Shown here in pieces: positions 53,709 to 64,000 of a stretch of DNA of 64,000 bases. Below the pieces are notes generated by a model. That model did not search any database. It was not told the origin of the DNA and saw only the letters and a list, made by a program, of their open reading frames with translations. The stretch comes from Halictus rubicundus (Eukaryota; Arthropoda; Insecta; Hymenoptera; Halictidae), in the NCBI RefSeq assembly GCF_050948215.1, contig NW_027488998.1, positions 62,001 to 126,000 on the forward strand, read 5' to 3'. The position numbers and the translations under genes were made by a program. The first letter of the stretch is position 1, and each line of letters starts with the position of its first letter.

Positions 53709-56700
53709 AGGATAGGATAGGATAGAGGATAGGATAGGATAGAGGATAGGATAGAGGATAGGATAGGATAGAGGATAGGATAGAGGATAGGATAGAGGAT
53801 AGGATAGGATAGAGGATCGGATAGAGGATAGGATAGGATAGAGGATAGGATAGAGGATAGGATAGAGCATAGGATAGAGGATAGGATAGGATAGAAGATC
53901 GGATAGAGGATAGGATAGGATAGAGGATAGCAAAGAGGATAGGATAGGATAGAGGATACGATATTATGGGCTATATGGCAGGATGGAGGACAGGATAGGA
54001 TAGAGGAGAGGATAGGAAAGTGGATAGGATAGGATGGATGATAGGATAGAGGATAGGATAGAGGATAGGATAGAGGATAGGATAAGGGATGGGATAGGAT
54101 AGAGGATAGGATAAGGGATAGGATAGGATAGAGGATAGGGTAGGATAGAGGATAGGATAGGATAGAGGATAGGATAGGATAGAGGATAGGATAGGATAGA
54201 GGATCGGATAGAGGATAGGATAGGATAGAGGATAGAGGATAGGATAGGATAGAGGATAGGATAGGATAGAGGATAGGATATTATATAGGACAGGATAGGA
54301 TGGAGGATAGGATAGGATAGAAAATAGGATAGGACAGAGGATAGTATAGGATAGAGTATAGGATAGGATTGAGGATAGGATAGGATAGAGGAAAGGATAG
54401 GACAGAGGGTAGGATAGGATAGAGGATGGGATAGGATAGAGGATAGGATAGGATAGAGGATAGGATAGAGGATTGAATAGGATAGAGTATATTATATAAT
54501 AGAAGATAGGATAGGATAGAGGATAGGATAGGATTGAGGACAGGATAGGATGGAGGATAGGATAGGATAGAAAATAGGATAGGACAGAGGATAGTATAGG
54601 ATAGAGTATAGGATAGGATAGAGGAAAGGATAGGACAGACGGTAGGATAGGATAGAGGATACGATAGGATAAAGGATAGGATAGGATAGGATAGGATAGA
54701 GGATAGGATAGGATAGAGGATAGCATAGAGGATAGGATAGGATAGAGGACAGGATAGGATGGAGGATAGGAAAGGATAGAAAATAGGATAGGACAGAGGA
54801 TAGTATAGGATAGAGTATAGGATAGGATTGAGGATAGGATAGGATAGATGAAAGGATAGGACAGACGGTAGGATAGGATAGAGGATAGGATAGGATAGAG
54901 GATAGGATGGGATAGAGGATAGGATAGGATAGAGGATAGGATAGGATAGAGGATCGGATAGAGGATAGGATAGGATAGAGGATAGGATAGGATAGAGGAT
55001 CGGATAGAGGATAGGATAGGATAGAGGATAGAGGATAGGATAGGATAGAGGATAGGATAGGTTAGAGGATAGGGTAGGATAGGGGATAGGGTAGGATTGA
55101 GGATAGGATAGGATAGAGGATAGGATAGAGGATAGGAAAGAGGATATTATATAATAGTATATAGGATAGGATAGAGGATAGGATAGGATAGAGGATCGGA
55201 TAGAGGATAGGATAGGATAGAGGATAGGATAGGATAGAGGATCGGATAGAGGATAGGATAGGATAGAGGATAGAGGATAGGATAGGATAGAGGATAGGAT
55301 AGGTTAGAGGATAGGGTAGGATAGGGGATAGGGTAGGATTGAGGATAGGATAGGATAGAGGATAGGATAGAGGATAGGAAAGAGGATATTATATAATAGT
55401 ATATAGGATAGGATAGAGGATAGGATAGAGGACAGGATAGGATAGAGGATAGGATAGAATACAGGATAGGATAGGGTAAAGGATAGGATAGGATAGAGGA
55501 TAGGATAGGATAGAGGATAGGATAGAGGATAGGATAGGATAGAGGATAGGATAGAGGATAGGATAGAGGATAGGATAGGATAGAGGATCGGATAGAGGAT
55601 AGGATAGGATAGAGGATAGGATAGAGCATAGGATAGAGGATAGGATAGGATAGAGGATAGGATAGGATAGAGGATAGGATAGGATAGAGGATAGGATAGG
55701 ATAGAGGATAGGATAGGATAGAGGATAGGATGGGATAGAGGATAGGATAGGATAGAGGATAGGATAGGATAGAGGATCGGATAGAGGATAGGATAGGATA
55801 GAGGATAGAGGATAGGATAGGATAGAGGATAGGATAGGTTAGAGGATAGGGTAGGATAGGGGATAGGGTAGGATTGAGGATAGGATAGGATAGAGGATAG
55901 AATAGAGGATAGGAAAGAGGATATTATATAATAGTATATAGGATAGGATAGAGGATAGGATAGGATAGAGGATAGGATAGGATTGAGGATAGGATAAGAT
56001 AGAGGATAGGATAGGGGATTGGGTAGGATACAGTATAGGATAGGATAGAGAATAGGATAGAGGATAGGATAGGATAGAGGATAGGATAGGATACGGGATA
56101 GGATAGGATTGAGGATAGGATAGGATAGAGGATAGAATAGAGGATAGGATAGAGGATTGGATAGGATAGAGGATATAATAGGATAGACGATAGGATAGGA
56201 TAGAGGATAGGATAGGATAGAGGATATTATAGGATAGAGGGTATGATAGGATAGAGGATGGGACAGGATAGAGAATAGGATAGGATAGAGGATAGGATAG
56301 AGGACAGGATAGCATAGAGGATAGGATAGGGTAGGATTGAGGATAGGATAGGATAGAGGATAGGATAGAGGATAGGATAGAGGATTGGATAGGATAGAGG
56401 ATATATTAGGATAGACGATAGGATAGGATAGAGGATGGGATAGAATAGAGGATAAGATAGTACAGAGGACACGATAGGATAGAGGATAGGTTAGTATAGA
56501 GGATAGGATAGAGGATAGGATAGGATAGCGGATAGGATAGAGGATAGGATAGAGGATAGGATAGGATAGAGGATCGTATAGAGGATAGGATAGGATAGAG
56601 GATAGGATAGAGGATAGGATAGAGGATAGGATAGGATAGAGGATAGGATAGGATAGAGGATAGGATAGGATAGAGGATAGGATAGGATAGAGGATAGGAT

Positions 56701-58030
56701 AGGATAGAGGATAGGATAGGATAGAGGATAGGATAGGATAGAGGATAGGATAGGATACGGGATAGGATAGGATTGAGGATAGGATAGGATAGAGGATAGG
56801 ATAGAGGATAGGATAGAGGATTGGATAGGATAGAGGATATAATAGGATAGACGATAGGATAGGATAGAGGATAGGATAGGATAGAGGATATTATAGGATA
56901 GAGGGTATGATAGGATAGAGGATGGGACAGGATAGAGAATAGGATAGGATAGAGGATAAGATAGGGGATTGGGTAGGGTGGAGGATAGGATAGGATAGAG
57001 GATATTATAGGATACAGGATAGGATAGGATAGATGGCAGGATAGGATAGAGGATGGGATAGGATAGAGAATACGATAGGATAGAGGATAGAATAGGATAG
57101 AGGATTGGATAGAATAGAGGATATTATATAATAGAAGATAGGATAGGATAGATGATAGGATAGGATAGAAGACAGTATAGGACAGAGGATAGGATAGGAT
57201 TGAGAGTAGGATAGGATAGAGGATAGGATGGGGGATTGGGTAGGATACAGTATAGGATAGGATAGAGGATAGGATAGAGGACAGGATAGCATAGAGGATA
57301 GGATAGGGTACGGGATAGGGTAGGATTGAGGATAGGATAGGATAGAGGATAGGATAGAGGATAGGATAGAGGATTGGATAGGATAGAGGATATATTAGGA
57401 TAGACGATAGGATAGGATAGAGGATGGGATAGAATAGAGGATAAGATAGTACAGAGGACACGATAAGATAGAGGATAGGATAGGATAGAGGATAGGATAG
57501 AGGATAGGATAGGATAGCGGATAGGATAGAGGATAGGATAGAGGATAGGATAGGATAGAGGATCGTATAGAGGATAGGATAGGATAGAGGATAGGATAGA
57601 GGATAGGATAGGATAGAGGATAGGATAGGATAGAGGATAGGATAGGATAGAGGATAGGATAGGATAGATGATAGGATAGGATAGAGGATAGGATAGGATA
57701 GAGGATAGGAGACGATACAGGACAGGATAGGATAGAGGATAGGATAAGATAGAGGATAGGATAGGATAGAGGATAGCATAAGATAGAGGATAGGATAGGG
57801 GATTCGATAGGATAGAGGATGGGAGAGGATAGAGGATAGGATAGGATAGATGATACGATATTATAGAGGATAGGATAGGATAGAGGATAGGATAGGGAAT
57901 TGGATAGGATAGAGGATAGGAGACGATAGAGGACAGGATAGGATAGAGGGTAGGATAGGATAGAGGATAGGATAGGATAGAGGATAGGATATGATAGAGG
58001 ATAGGATAGGATAGAGGACAGGATAGGATA
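53709..58030. repeat. Unit F, copy 3 (rearranged)
   Basis: This is collinear with F1 in blocks. The offset is 11,944 at the left, 11,990 near 55,145, 12,232 after a 242-bp duplication, and 11,817 from about 56.3 kb onward after loss of about 413 bp that held the hairpin. A few substitutions separate it from F1 and F2, for example TTATATAGG near 54,279, so it is an older copy than the F1-F2 pair. Confidence 0.87.
55145..55628. repeat. 242-bp tandem duplication in F copy 3
   Basis: TATTATATAATAGTATATAGG and its flanks occur at 55,145 and again at 55,387, a step of 242 bp, where F1 and F2 have a single copy (43,155 and 47,622). The following palindrome (55,922) keeps the F1 spacing of 535 bp. 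Confidence 0.86.
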
Positions 58031-60190
58031 GAGGATAGGATAAGATAGAGGATAAGATAGGATTGAGGATAGGATAGGATAGAGGATAAGATATAATAGA
58101 GGATAAGGTAGAGGAACGGATAGGATAGAGAATAAGATAGGATAGAGGATAGGATAGGATAGAGGATACGATAGTATAGAGGATAGGATAGGATAGAGGA
58201 TAGGATAGGATAGAGGATAGGATAGGGGATTCGATAGGGTAGAGGATAGGAGGGGATAGAGGATAGGATAGGAAAGAGGATAGGATAGGATAGTGGATAG
58301 GATAGAGGATAGGATAGAGGATAGGATAGGACAGATGATAGGATAGGATGGAGGATAGGATAGGATATAGGATAGGATAGAGGATAGGATAGGATATAGG
58401 ATAGGATAGAGGATAGGATAGGATAGATGATATTATAGGATAGAGGGTAGGATAGGATAGAGGATACGATAATATACACGATAGGATAGGATAGAGGATC
58501 GGATACGATAGAGGATAGGATAGGGGATTGGATAGGATAGAGGATAGGATCGGATAGAGGATAGAGTAGGATAGAGAATAGGATTGCATAGATGATATTA
58601 TAGGATAGAGGATAGAATATGATAGAGGATACGATATTATAGAGGATAGGATAGGATAGAGGATAGGATAGGATAGGATAGAGGATAGGATAGGATAGAG
58701 GATAGGATAGGGGATTGGATAGGATAGAGGATAGGATCGGATAGAGGATAAGGTAGAGGAACGGATAGGATAGAGAATAAGATAGGATAGAGGATAGGAT
58801 AGGATAGAGGATACGATAGGATAGAGGATAGGATAGGATAGAGGATAGGATAGGATAGAGGATAGGATAGGGGATTCGATAGGGTAGAGGATAGGAGGGG
58901 ATAGAGGATAGGATAGGAAAGAGGATAGGATAGGATAGAGGATAGGATAGAGGATAGGATAGGATAGAGGATAGGATAGGGGATTCGATAGGGTAGAGGA
59001 TAGGAGGGGATAGAGGATAGGATAGGAAAGAGGATAGGATAGGATAGTGGATAGGATAGAGGATAGGATAGAGGATAGGATAGGACAGATGATAGGATAG
59101 GATGGAGGATAGGATAGGATATAGGATAGGATAGAGGATAGGATAGGATATAGGATAGGATAGAGGATAGGATAGGATAGATGATATTATAGGATAGAGG
59201 GTAGGATAGGATAGAGGATACGATAATATACACGATAGGATAGGATAGAGGATCGGATACGATAGAGGATAGGATAGGGGATTGGATAGGATAGAGGATA
59301 GGATCGGATAGAGGATAGAGTAGGATAGAGAATAGGATTGCATAGATGATATTATAGGATAGAGGATAGAATATGATAGAGGATACGATATTATAGAGGA
59401 TAGGATAGGATAGAGGATAGGATAGGATAGGATAGAGGATAGGATAGGATAGAGGATAGGATAGGGGATTGGATAGGATAGAGGATAGGATCGGATAGAG
59501 GATAAGGTAGAGGAACGGATAGGATAGAGAATAAGATAGGATAGAGGATAGGATAGGATAGAGGATACGATAGGATAGAGGATAGGATAGGATAGAGGAT
59601 AGGATAGGATAGAGGATAGGATAGGGGATTCGATAGGGTAGAGGATAGGAGGGGATAGAGGATAGGATAGGAAAGAGGATAGGATAGGATAGAGGATAGG
59701 ATAGAGGATAGGATAGAGGATAGGATAGGACAGATGATAGGATAGGATGGAGGATAGGATAGGATATAGGATAGGATAGAGGATAGGATAGGATATAGGA
59801 TAGGATAGAGGATAGGATAGGATAGATGATATTATAGGATAGAGGGTAGGATAGGATAGAGGATACGATAATATACACGATAGGATAGGATAGAGGATCG
59901 GATACGATACAGGATAGGATAGGGGATTGGATAGGATAGAGGATAGGATCGGATAGAGGATAGAGTAGGATAGAGAATAGGATTGGATAGATGATATTAT
60001 AGGATAGAGGATAGAATATGATAGAGGATACGATATTATAGAGGATAGGATAGGATAGAGGATAGGATAGGATAGGATAGAGGATAGGATAGGATAGAGG
60101 ATAGGATAGGATAGAGGATAGGATAGGGGATTGGATAGGATAGAGGATAGGATCGGATAGAGGATAAGGTAGAGGAACGGATAGGGTAGA
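58030..60190. repeat. Family A block in three tandem steps
   Basis: GATAATATACACG lies at 58,468, 59,222 and 59,867 (steps of 754 and 645 bp). Each copy is followed by GATCGGATACGATA, GAGTAGGATAGAGAATAGG, GATAGAATATGATAG and GATAAGGTAGAGGAACGG. The longer first step contains an extra segment of about 0.11 kb with GGGGATTCGATAGGG (near 58,868 and 58,979). No gene is visible. Confidence 0.86.
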
Positions 60191-60411
60191 GGATAGGATA
60201 GGGTAGAGGAGTGGATAGGATAGAGGATAGGAAGGATAGGATAGAGGATAGGATACGATAGGATAGGATAGAGGATACGATAGGATAGATGATAGGATAG
60301 GATAGGATATAGGATTGGATAGGGTAGAGGATAGGATACGATAGAAGATAGGATATGATAGAGGATAGGATAGGATAGAGGATTGGATAGGATAGAGGAT
60401 AGGATAGGATA
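60190..60411. repeat. BCD leader segment, third occurrence
   Basis: GGGTAGAGGAGTGG lies at 60,201. It matches 15,321-15,543 with one fewer 12-bp step (offset 44,880 at the start, 44,868 at the end). Confidence 0.84.
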
Positions 60412-63400
60412 GAGTGTAGGGTAGGATAGGATACATTATAGGATTGGATAGAGGATAGGATAGGATAGAGGATACGATATAGGATTGTATAGGATAGAGA
60501 ATAAGATACGATAGGGAATAGGATAGGATTGGATAGAGAATAGGATGGGATAGAGGATAGGATAGGATAGAGGATAGGACAGGATAGAGGATAGGATAGG
60601 ATAGAGGATACGATATAGGATTGGACAGGATAGAGAGTAGGATACGATAGAGGATAGTATAGGATTGGATAGATTATAGGATCGGATAGAGGATAGGATA
60701 GGATAGAGGATAGGATAGGATAGAGGATAGGATAGGATAGAGGATAGGATAGGATAGAGGATAGGATAGGATAGAGGATAGGATAGGATAGAGGATAGGA
60801 TAGGATAGAGGATAGGATAGGATAGAGGATAGGATAGGATAGAGGATATGATAGGATAGAGGATAGGATAGGATAGAGGATAGGATAGGATAGAGGATAG
60901 GATAGGATAGGATAGGATACAGGATAGGATAGGATAGAGGATAGGATAGGATAGGATACAGGATAGGATAGGATAGAGGATAGGATAGGATAGAGGATAC
61001 GATATAGGATTGGATAGGATAGAGAATAGGATACGATAGAGGATAGGATATTATAGAGGATAGGATAGGATACAGGATAGGATAGGATAGAGGATAGGAT
61101 AGGATAGAGGATAGGATAGGATAAAGGATATGATAGGATAGAGGATAGGATAGGATAGAGGATAGGATAGGATAGAGGATAGGATAGGATAGGATACAGG
61201 ATAGGATAGGATAGAGGATAGGATAGGATAGAGGATACGATATAGGATTGGATAGGATAGAGAATAGGATACGATAGAGGATAGGATAGGATTGGATAGA
61301 GAATAGGATGGGATAGAGGATAGGATAGGATAGAGGAGATGATAGGACAGGATAGAGGATAGGATAGGATTGAGGATAGGATAGGATAGAGGATAGGATA
61401 GGATAGAGGATAGGATACGATAGAGGATAGGATAGGATAGAGGATAGGATAGGATAGAGGATAGGATAGGATAGGATAGAGGATAGGATAGGATAGAGGA
61501 TAGGATAGGATAGAGGATAGGATAGGATAGAGGATAGGATAGCATAGAGGATAGGATAGGATAGAGGATAGGATAGGATAGGATACAGGATAGGATAGGA
61601 TAGAGGATAGGATAGGATAGAGGATACGATATAGGATTGGATAGGATAGAGAATAGGATACGATAGAGGATAGGATAGGATTGGATAGAGAATAGGATGG
61701 GATAGAGGATAGGATAGGATAGAGGAGAGGATAGGACAGGATAGAGGATAGGATAGGATTGAGGATAGGATAGGATAGAGGATAGGATAGGATAGAGGAT
61801 AGGATAGGATAGAGGATAGGATAGGATAGAGGATAGGATAGGATAGGATAGAGGATAGGATAGGATAGAGGATAGGATAAAATAGGATAGGATACAGGAT
61901 AGGATAGGATAGAGGATAGGATAGGATAGAAGATACGATATAGGATTGGATAGGATAGAGAATAGGATACGATAGAGGATAGGATAGGATTGGATAGAGA
62001 ATAGGATGGGATAGAGGATAGGATAGGATAGAGGTATAGGATAGGATACAGGATAGGATAGGATAGAGGATAGGATAGGATAGAGGAGTGGATAGGATAG
62101 AGGATAGGATAGGATAGAGGATAGGATAGGATAGAGTATAGGATAGGATAGGATACAGGATAGGATAGGATAGAGGATAGGATAGGATAGAGGATAGGAT
62201 AGGATAGAGGATACGATATAGGATTGGATAGGATAGAGAATAGGATACGATAGAGGATAGGATAGAGGATTGGATAGAGGATAGGATAGAGGATAGGATA
62301 GAGGATAGGATAGAGGATAGGATAGAGGATAGGATAGAGGATAGGATAGAGGATAGGATAGAGGATAGGATAGAGGATTGAATAGGATAGAGGACAAGAT
62401 AGGATAGAGGATAGGATAGGATAGAGGATAGGATAGAGGATAGGATAGGATAGAGGATAGGATAGGTTAGAGGATAGGATAACATAGAGGATAGGATCGG
62501 ATAGAGCATAGGATAGGATAGAGGATAGGATATGTTAAGATAGAGAATTTGATAGGATAGATGATATTATAGGAAAGAGGATAGGATATGATAGAGGATA
62601 CGATATTATAGAGGATAGGATAGCATAGAGGATCGGATAGGATAGGATTGAGGATAGGATAGGGGATTGGATAGGATAGCGGATAGGATAGGGGATTGGA
62701 TAGGATAGAGGATAGGTTAGGATAGAGGATAGGATATAATACACGATATGATAGGATAGAGGATTGGATGGGATAGAGGATAGGATATAGGATTGGATAG
62801 GATAGAGGATAGGAATCTGATAGTGGATAGGATAGAGGTTAGGATAGGATAGAGGATAGGACAGGGGATTGAATAGGATAGAAGATCGGATAGGCGATTG
62901 GATAGGATAGAGGATAGGATAGGATAGACGATAGTATAGGATAGAGGATAGGATAGAGAATAGGATAGGATAGAGAATAGGATAGAATAGAGGATAGGGT
63001 CGGATAGAGGATAGGATAGGGGATTGGATACTATAGAGGATAGGATAGGATAGAGGATAGCATAGGATAGAGGATAGGATAGGATAGAGGATAGGATAGG
63101 ATAGAGGATAGGATAGGATAGAGGATAGGATAGGATAGAGGATAGGATAGGATAGAGGATAGGATAGGATAGAGGATAGGATAGAATAGAGGATAGGATA
63201 GGATAGAGGATAGGATAGGATAGAGGATAGGATAGGATAGAGGATAGGATAGGATAGAGGATAGGATAGGATACGGGATAGGATAGGATTGAGGATAGGA
63301 TAGGATAGAGGATAGGATAGAGGATAGGATAGAGGATTGGATAGGATAGAGGATATAATAGGATAGACGATAGGATAGGATAGAGGATGGGATAGGATAG

Positions 63401-64000
63401 AGTATAGGATAGGATAGAGGATATTATAAGATACAGGATAGCATAGGATAGAGGATAGGATACGATAGAGGATGTGATAGGATAGAGGATAGGATAGAGG
63501 ACCGGATAGGATAGAGGATAGGATAGGATAGAGGATAGGATAGGGTAGAGTGTAGGATATGATTGAGGATAGGATAGGATAGAGGATAGGATAGCATAGA
63601 GGATTGGATAGGATACAGGATAGGATTGAGGATAGCATAGGATATAGGATAGGATTGGATAGAAGACAGGTTAGGATAGAGTATAGGATAGGATAGGATA
63701 GAGGGTAGGATACGATACAGGATAGGATAGGATAGAGGATAGGATAGGGGATTGGATACTATAGAGGATAGGATAGGATAGAGGATAGCATAGGATAGAG
63801 GATAGGATAGGATAGAGGATAGGATAGGGGATTGGGTAGGATTGAGGATAGGATAGAGGATAGGATACGATAGAGGATAGAGTAGGATTGACGATAGGAT
63901 AGGAAAGAGGATAGGATATGATAGAGGATAGGATAGGATAGAGGATCGGATAGGATTGAGGATAGGATAGGGTTGAGGATAGGATAGGATAGAGGATATG
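60412..64000. repeat. BCD superunit, copy 4, cut by the window edge
   Basis: It begins at GAGTGTAGGG (60,412) and has B-type units to 62.25 kb, a 12-mer array, part C from ATATGTTAAGATAG (62,530) and a single D end (near 63,661). From 63,758 it holds a copy of the 303-bp unit seen at 37,161. The window stops inside that unit, so the array continues beyond. Confidence 0.86.
62253..62384. repeat. 12-bp monomer array, 11 units
   Basis: This array has eleven units, with GAGGATTGGATA second and GAGGATTGAATA last as in the other five arrays. It has no GAGTATAGGATA unit. Confidence 0.88.

Larger units (their letters stand above)
39079..57133. repeat. TATTATATAATA palindrome family, 23 copies
   Basis: The perfect 12-bp palindrome starts at 39,079, 39,770, 40,481, 40,920, 41,415, 42,546, 43,155, 43,690, 44,328, 45,305, 47,013, 47,622, 48,157, 48,795, 49,772, 51,845, 52,536, 53,247, 54,490, 55,145, 55,387, 55,922 and 57,122. 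Two main contexts exist: followed by GTATATAGG after GGAAAGAGGA, and followed by a GAAGATAGG- or GAGGATAGG-type sequence after GAATAGAGGA. It is an all-AT island in a G-rich array and marks families G and F. Confidence 0.92.
1..64000. repeat. GGATA-based satellite array, 17-bp and 12-bp monomers
   Basis: The entire window is tandem repeat. The dominant monomer is GAGGATAGGATAGGATA (17 bp) and the secondary one is GAGGATAGGATA (12 bp). Both are one ATAGAGG-type heptamer step plus GGATA pentamers. There are roughly four thousand monomers, all in the same orientation. The plus-strand consensus has no C, so the few Cs sit in recurrent variants such as TACGAT, ATCGGAT, GACAGG and TACAGG. These variants recur at fixed places in larger units and serve as landmarks for the entries below. 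I saw no transposon, RNA gene, exon-like segment or unique DNA. The sequence suggests eukaryotic heterochromatin, but the species and chromosome site are unknown. Confidence 0.97.

Noticed and set aside
25487..57133. TATTATATAATA sites as TATA-box promoters
   Set aside because: They recur with the higher-order repeats, have no other promoter feature and precede no gene. TATA-like strings are expected from AT changes in this array.
124..62509. Dozens of reverse-strand open reading frames (69 to 739 residues) rich in Y, P, I, L and S
   Set aside because: They are the stop-free reverse strand of the satellite read through its 51-bp codon cycle. Starts fall on chance ATG or GTG in variant monomers, frames overlap in several phases, and no domain or conserved end is present.
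1..64000. CRISPR array, because short direct repeats recur regularly
   Set aside because: There are no unique spacers. The 12- and 17-bp units abut directly and the intervening sequence is the same repeat.
1..64000. tRNA, rRNA or other structured RNA genes
   Set aside because: No cloverleaf arms, no conserved rRNA cores and almost no C on the plus strand, so base-paired RNA structure is hardly possible apart from the 21-bp hairpin.
1..64000. Human satellite II/III (GGAAT) or a named Drosophila simple satellite
   Set aside because: The pentamer is GGATA, not GGAAT, and the 7+5+5 monomer matches no named satellite I recall, so I assign no family or species.

Overview
The whole 64 kb window is one tandem-repeat (satellite) array. 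I see no unique sequence and no gene that I can support. The array is built from the pentamer GGATA (TATCC on the other strand). It is packed mostly into a 17-bp monomer GAGGATAGGATAGGATA (7+5+5) and a shorter 12-bp monomer GAGGATAGGATA (7+5). Every stretch I read aligns to these monomers with substitutions. An array this long, with nested higher-order duplications and no coding sequence, points to eukaryotic heterochromatin (pericentromeric, subtelomeric, sex- or B-chromosome type) in a long-read assembly. The species cannot be told from the sequence and I do not recognise the satellite.

The plus strand is nearly free of C. The consensus monomer is 7 G, 7 A, 3 T and 0 C, and the orientation is constant across the window. 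The only clear plus-strand TATCC is a 21-bp hairpin at 44,110-44,130 and its duplicate at 48,577-48,597. The reverse strand of the monomer has no stop codon in any frame, so long reverse-strand open frames appear everywhere. They read a 17-residue cycle (YPILSSILSYPLSYPIL) and are by-products of composition.

Layout, using landmark variants to define families. 1-13,440: family A (markers GATAATATACACG, GATAAGGTAGAGGAACGG, GAGACGATAGAGGACAGG), with a 1.9 kb tandem duplication at 2,831-6,665. 13,440-15,310: a degenerate, substitution-rich stretch. 15,310-25,020: two copies of a 4.1-5.4 kb composite superunit (called BCD here). 24,701-26,600: about 0.9-1.0 kb tandem duplicates. 26,600-27,640: a second degenerate stretch. 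27,640-38,500: a third BCD copy, amplified internally (284-bp and 894-bp duplications, a 2.86 kb tandem duplication at 31,421-37,110, and a 303-bp duplication). 38,500-41,764: family G, with a 495-bp tandem duplication. 41,765-50,698: two essentially identical 4,467-bp units (F1, F2). 50,699-51,705: family A. 51,706-53,480: a second G copy. 53,709-58,030: a third, rearranged F copy. 58,030-60,190: family A in three tandem steps. 60,190-64,000: a fourth BCD copy, running off the window.

Nothing here works together as genes. The interest is in how the array evolved: duplication at scales from 5 bp to 13 kb, copy-length differences quantised in 17- and 12-bp steps, a 25-copy AT-rich palindrome family, and a very recent 4.5 kb duplication. 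All coordinates and offsets come from reading landmark strings by eye. Boundaries are good to a few bases where stated as exact and to tens of bases otherwise.
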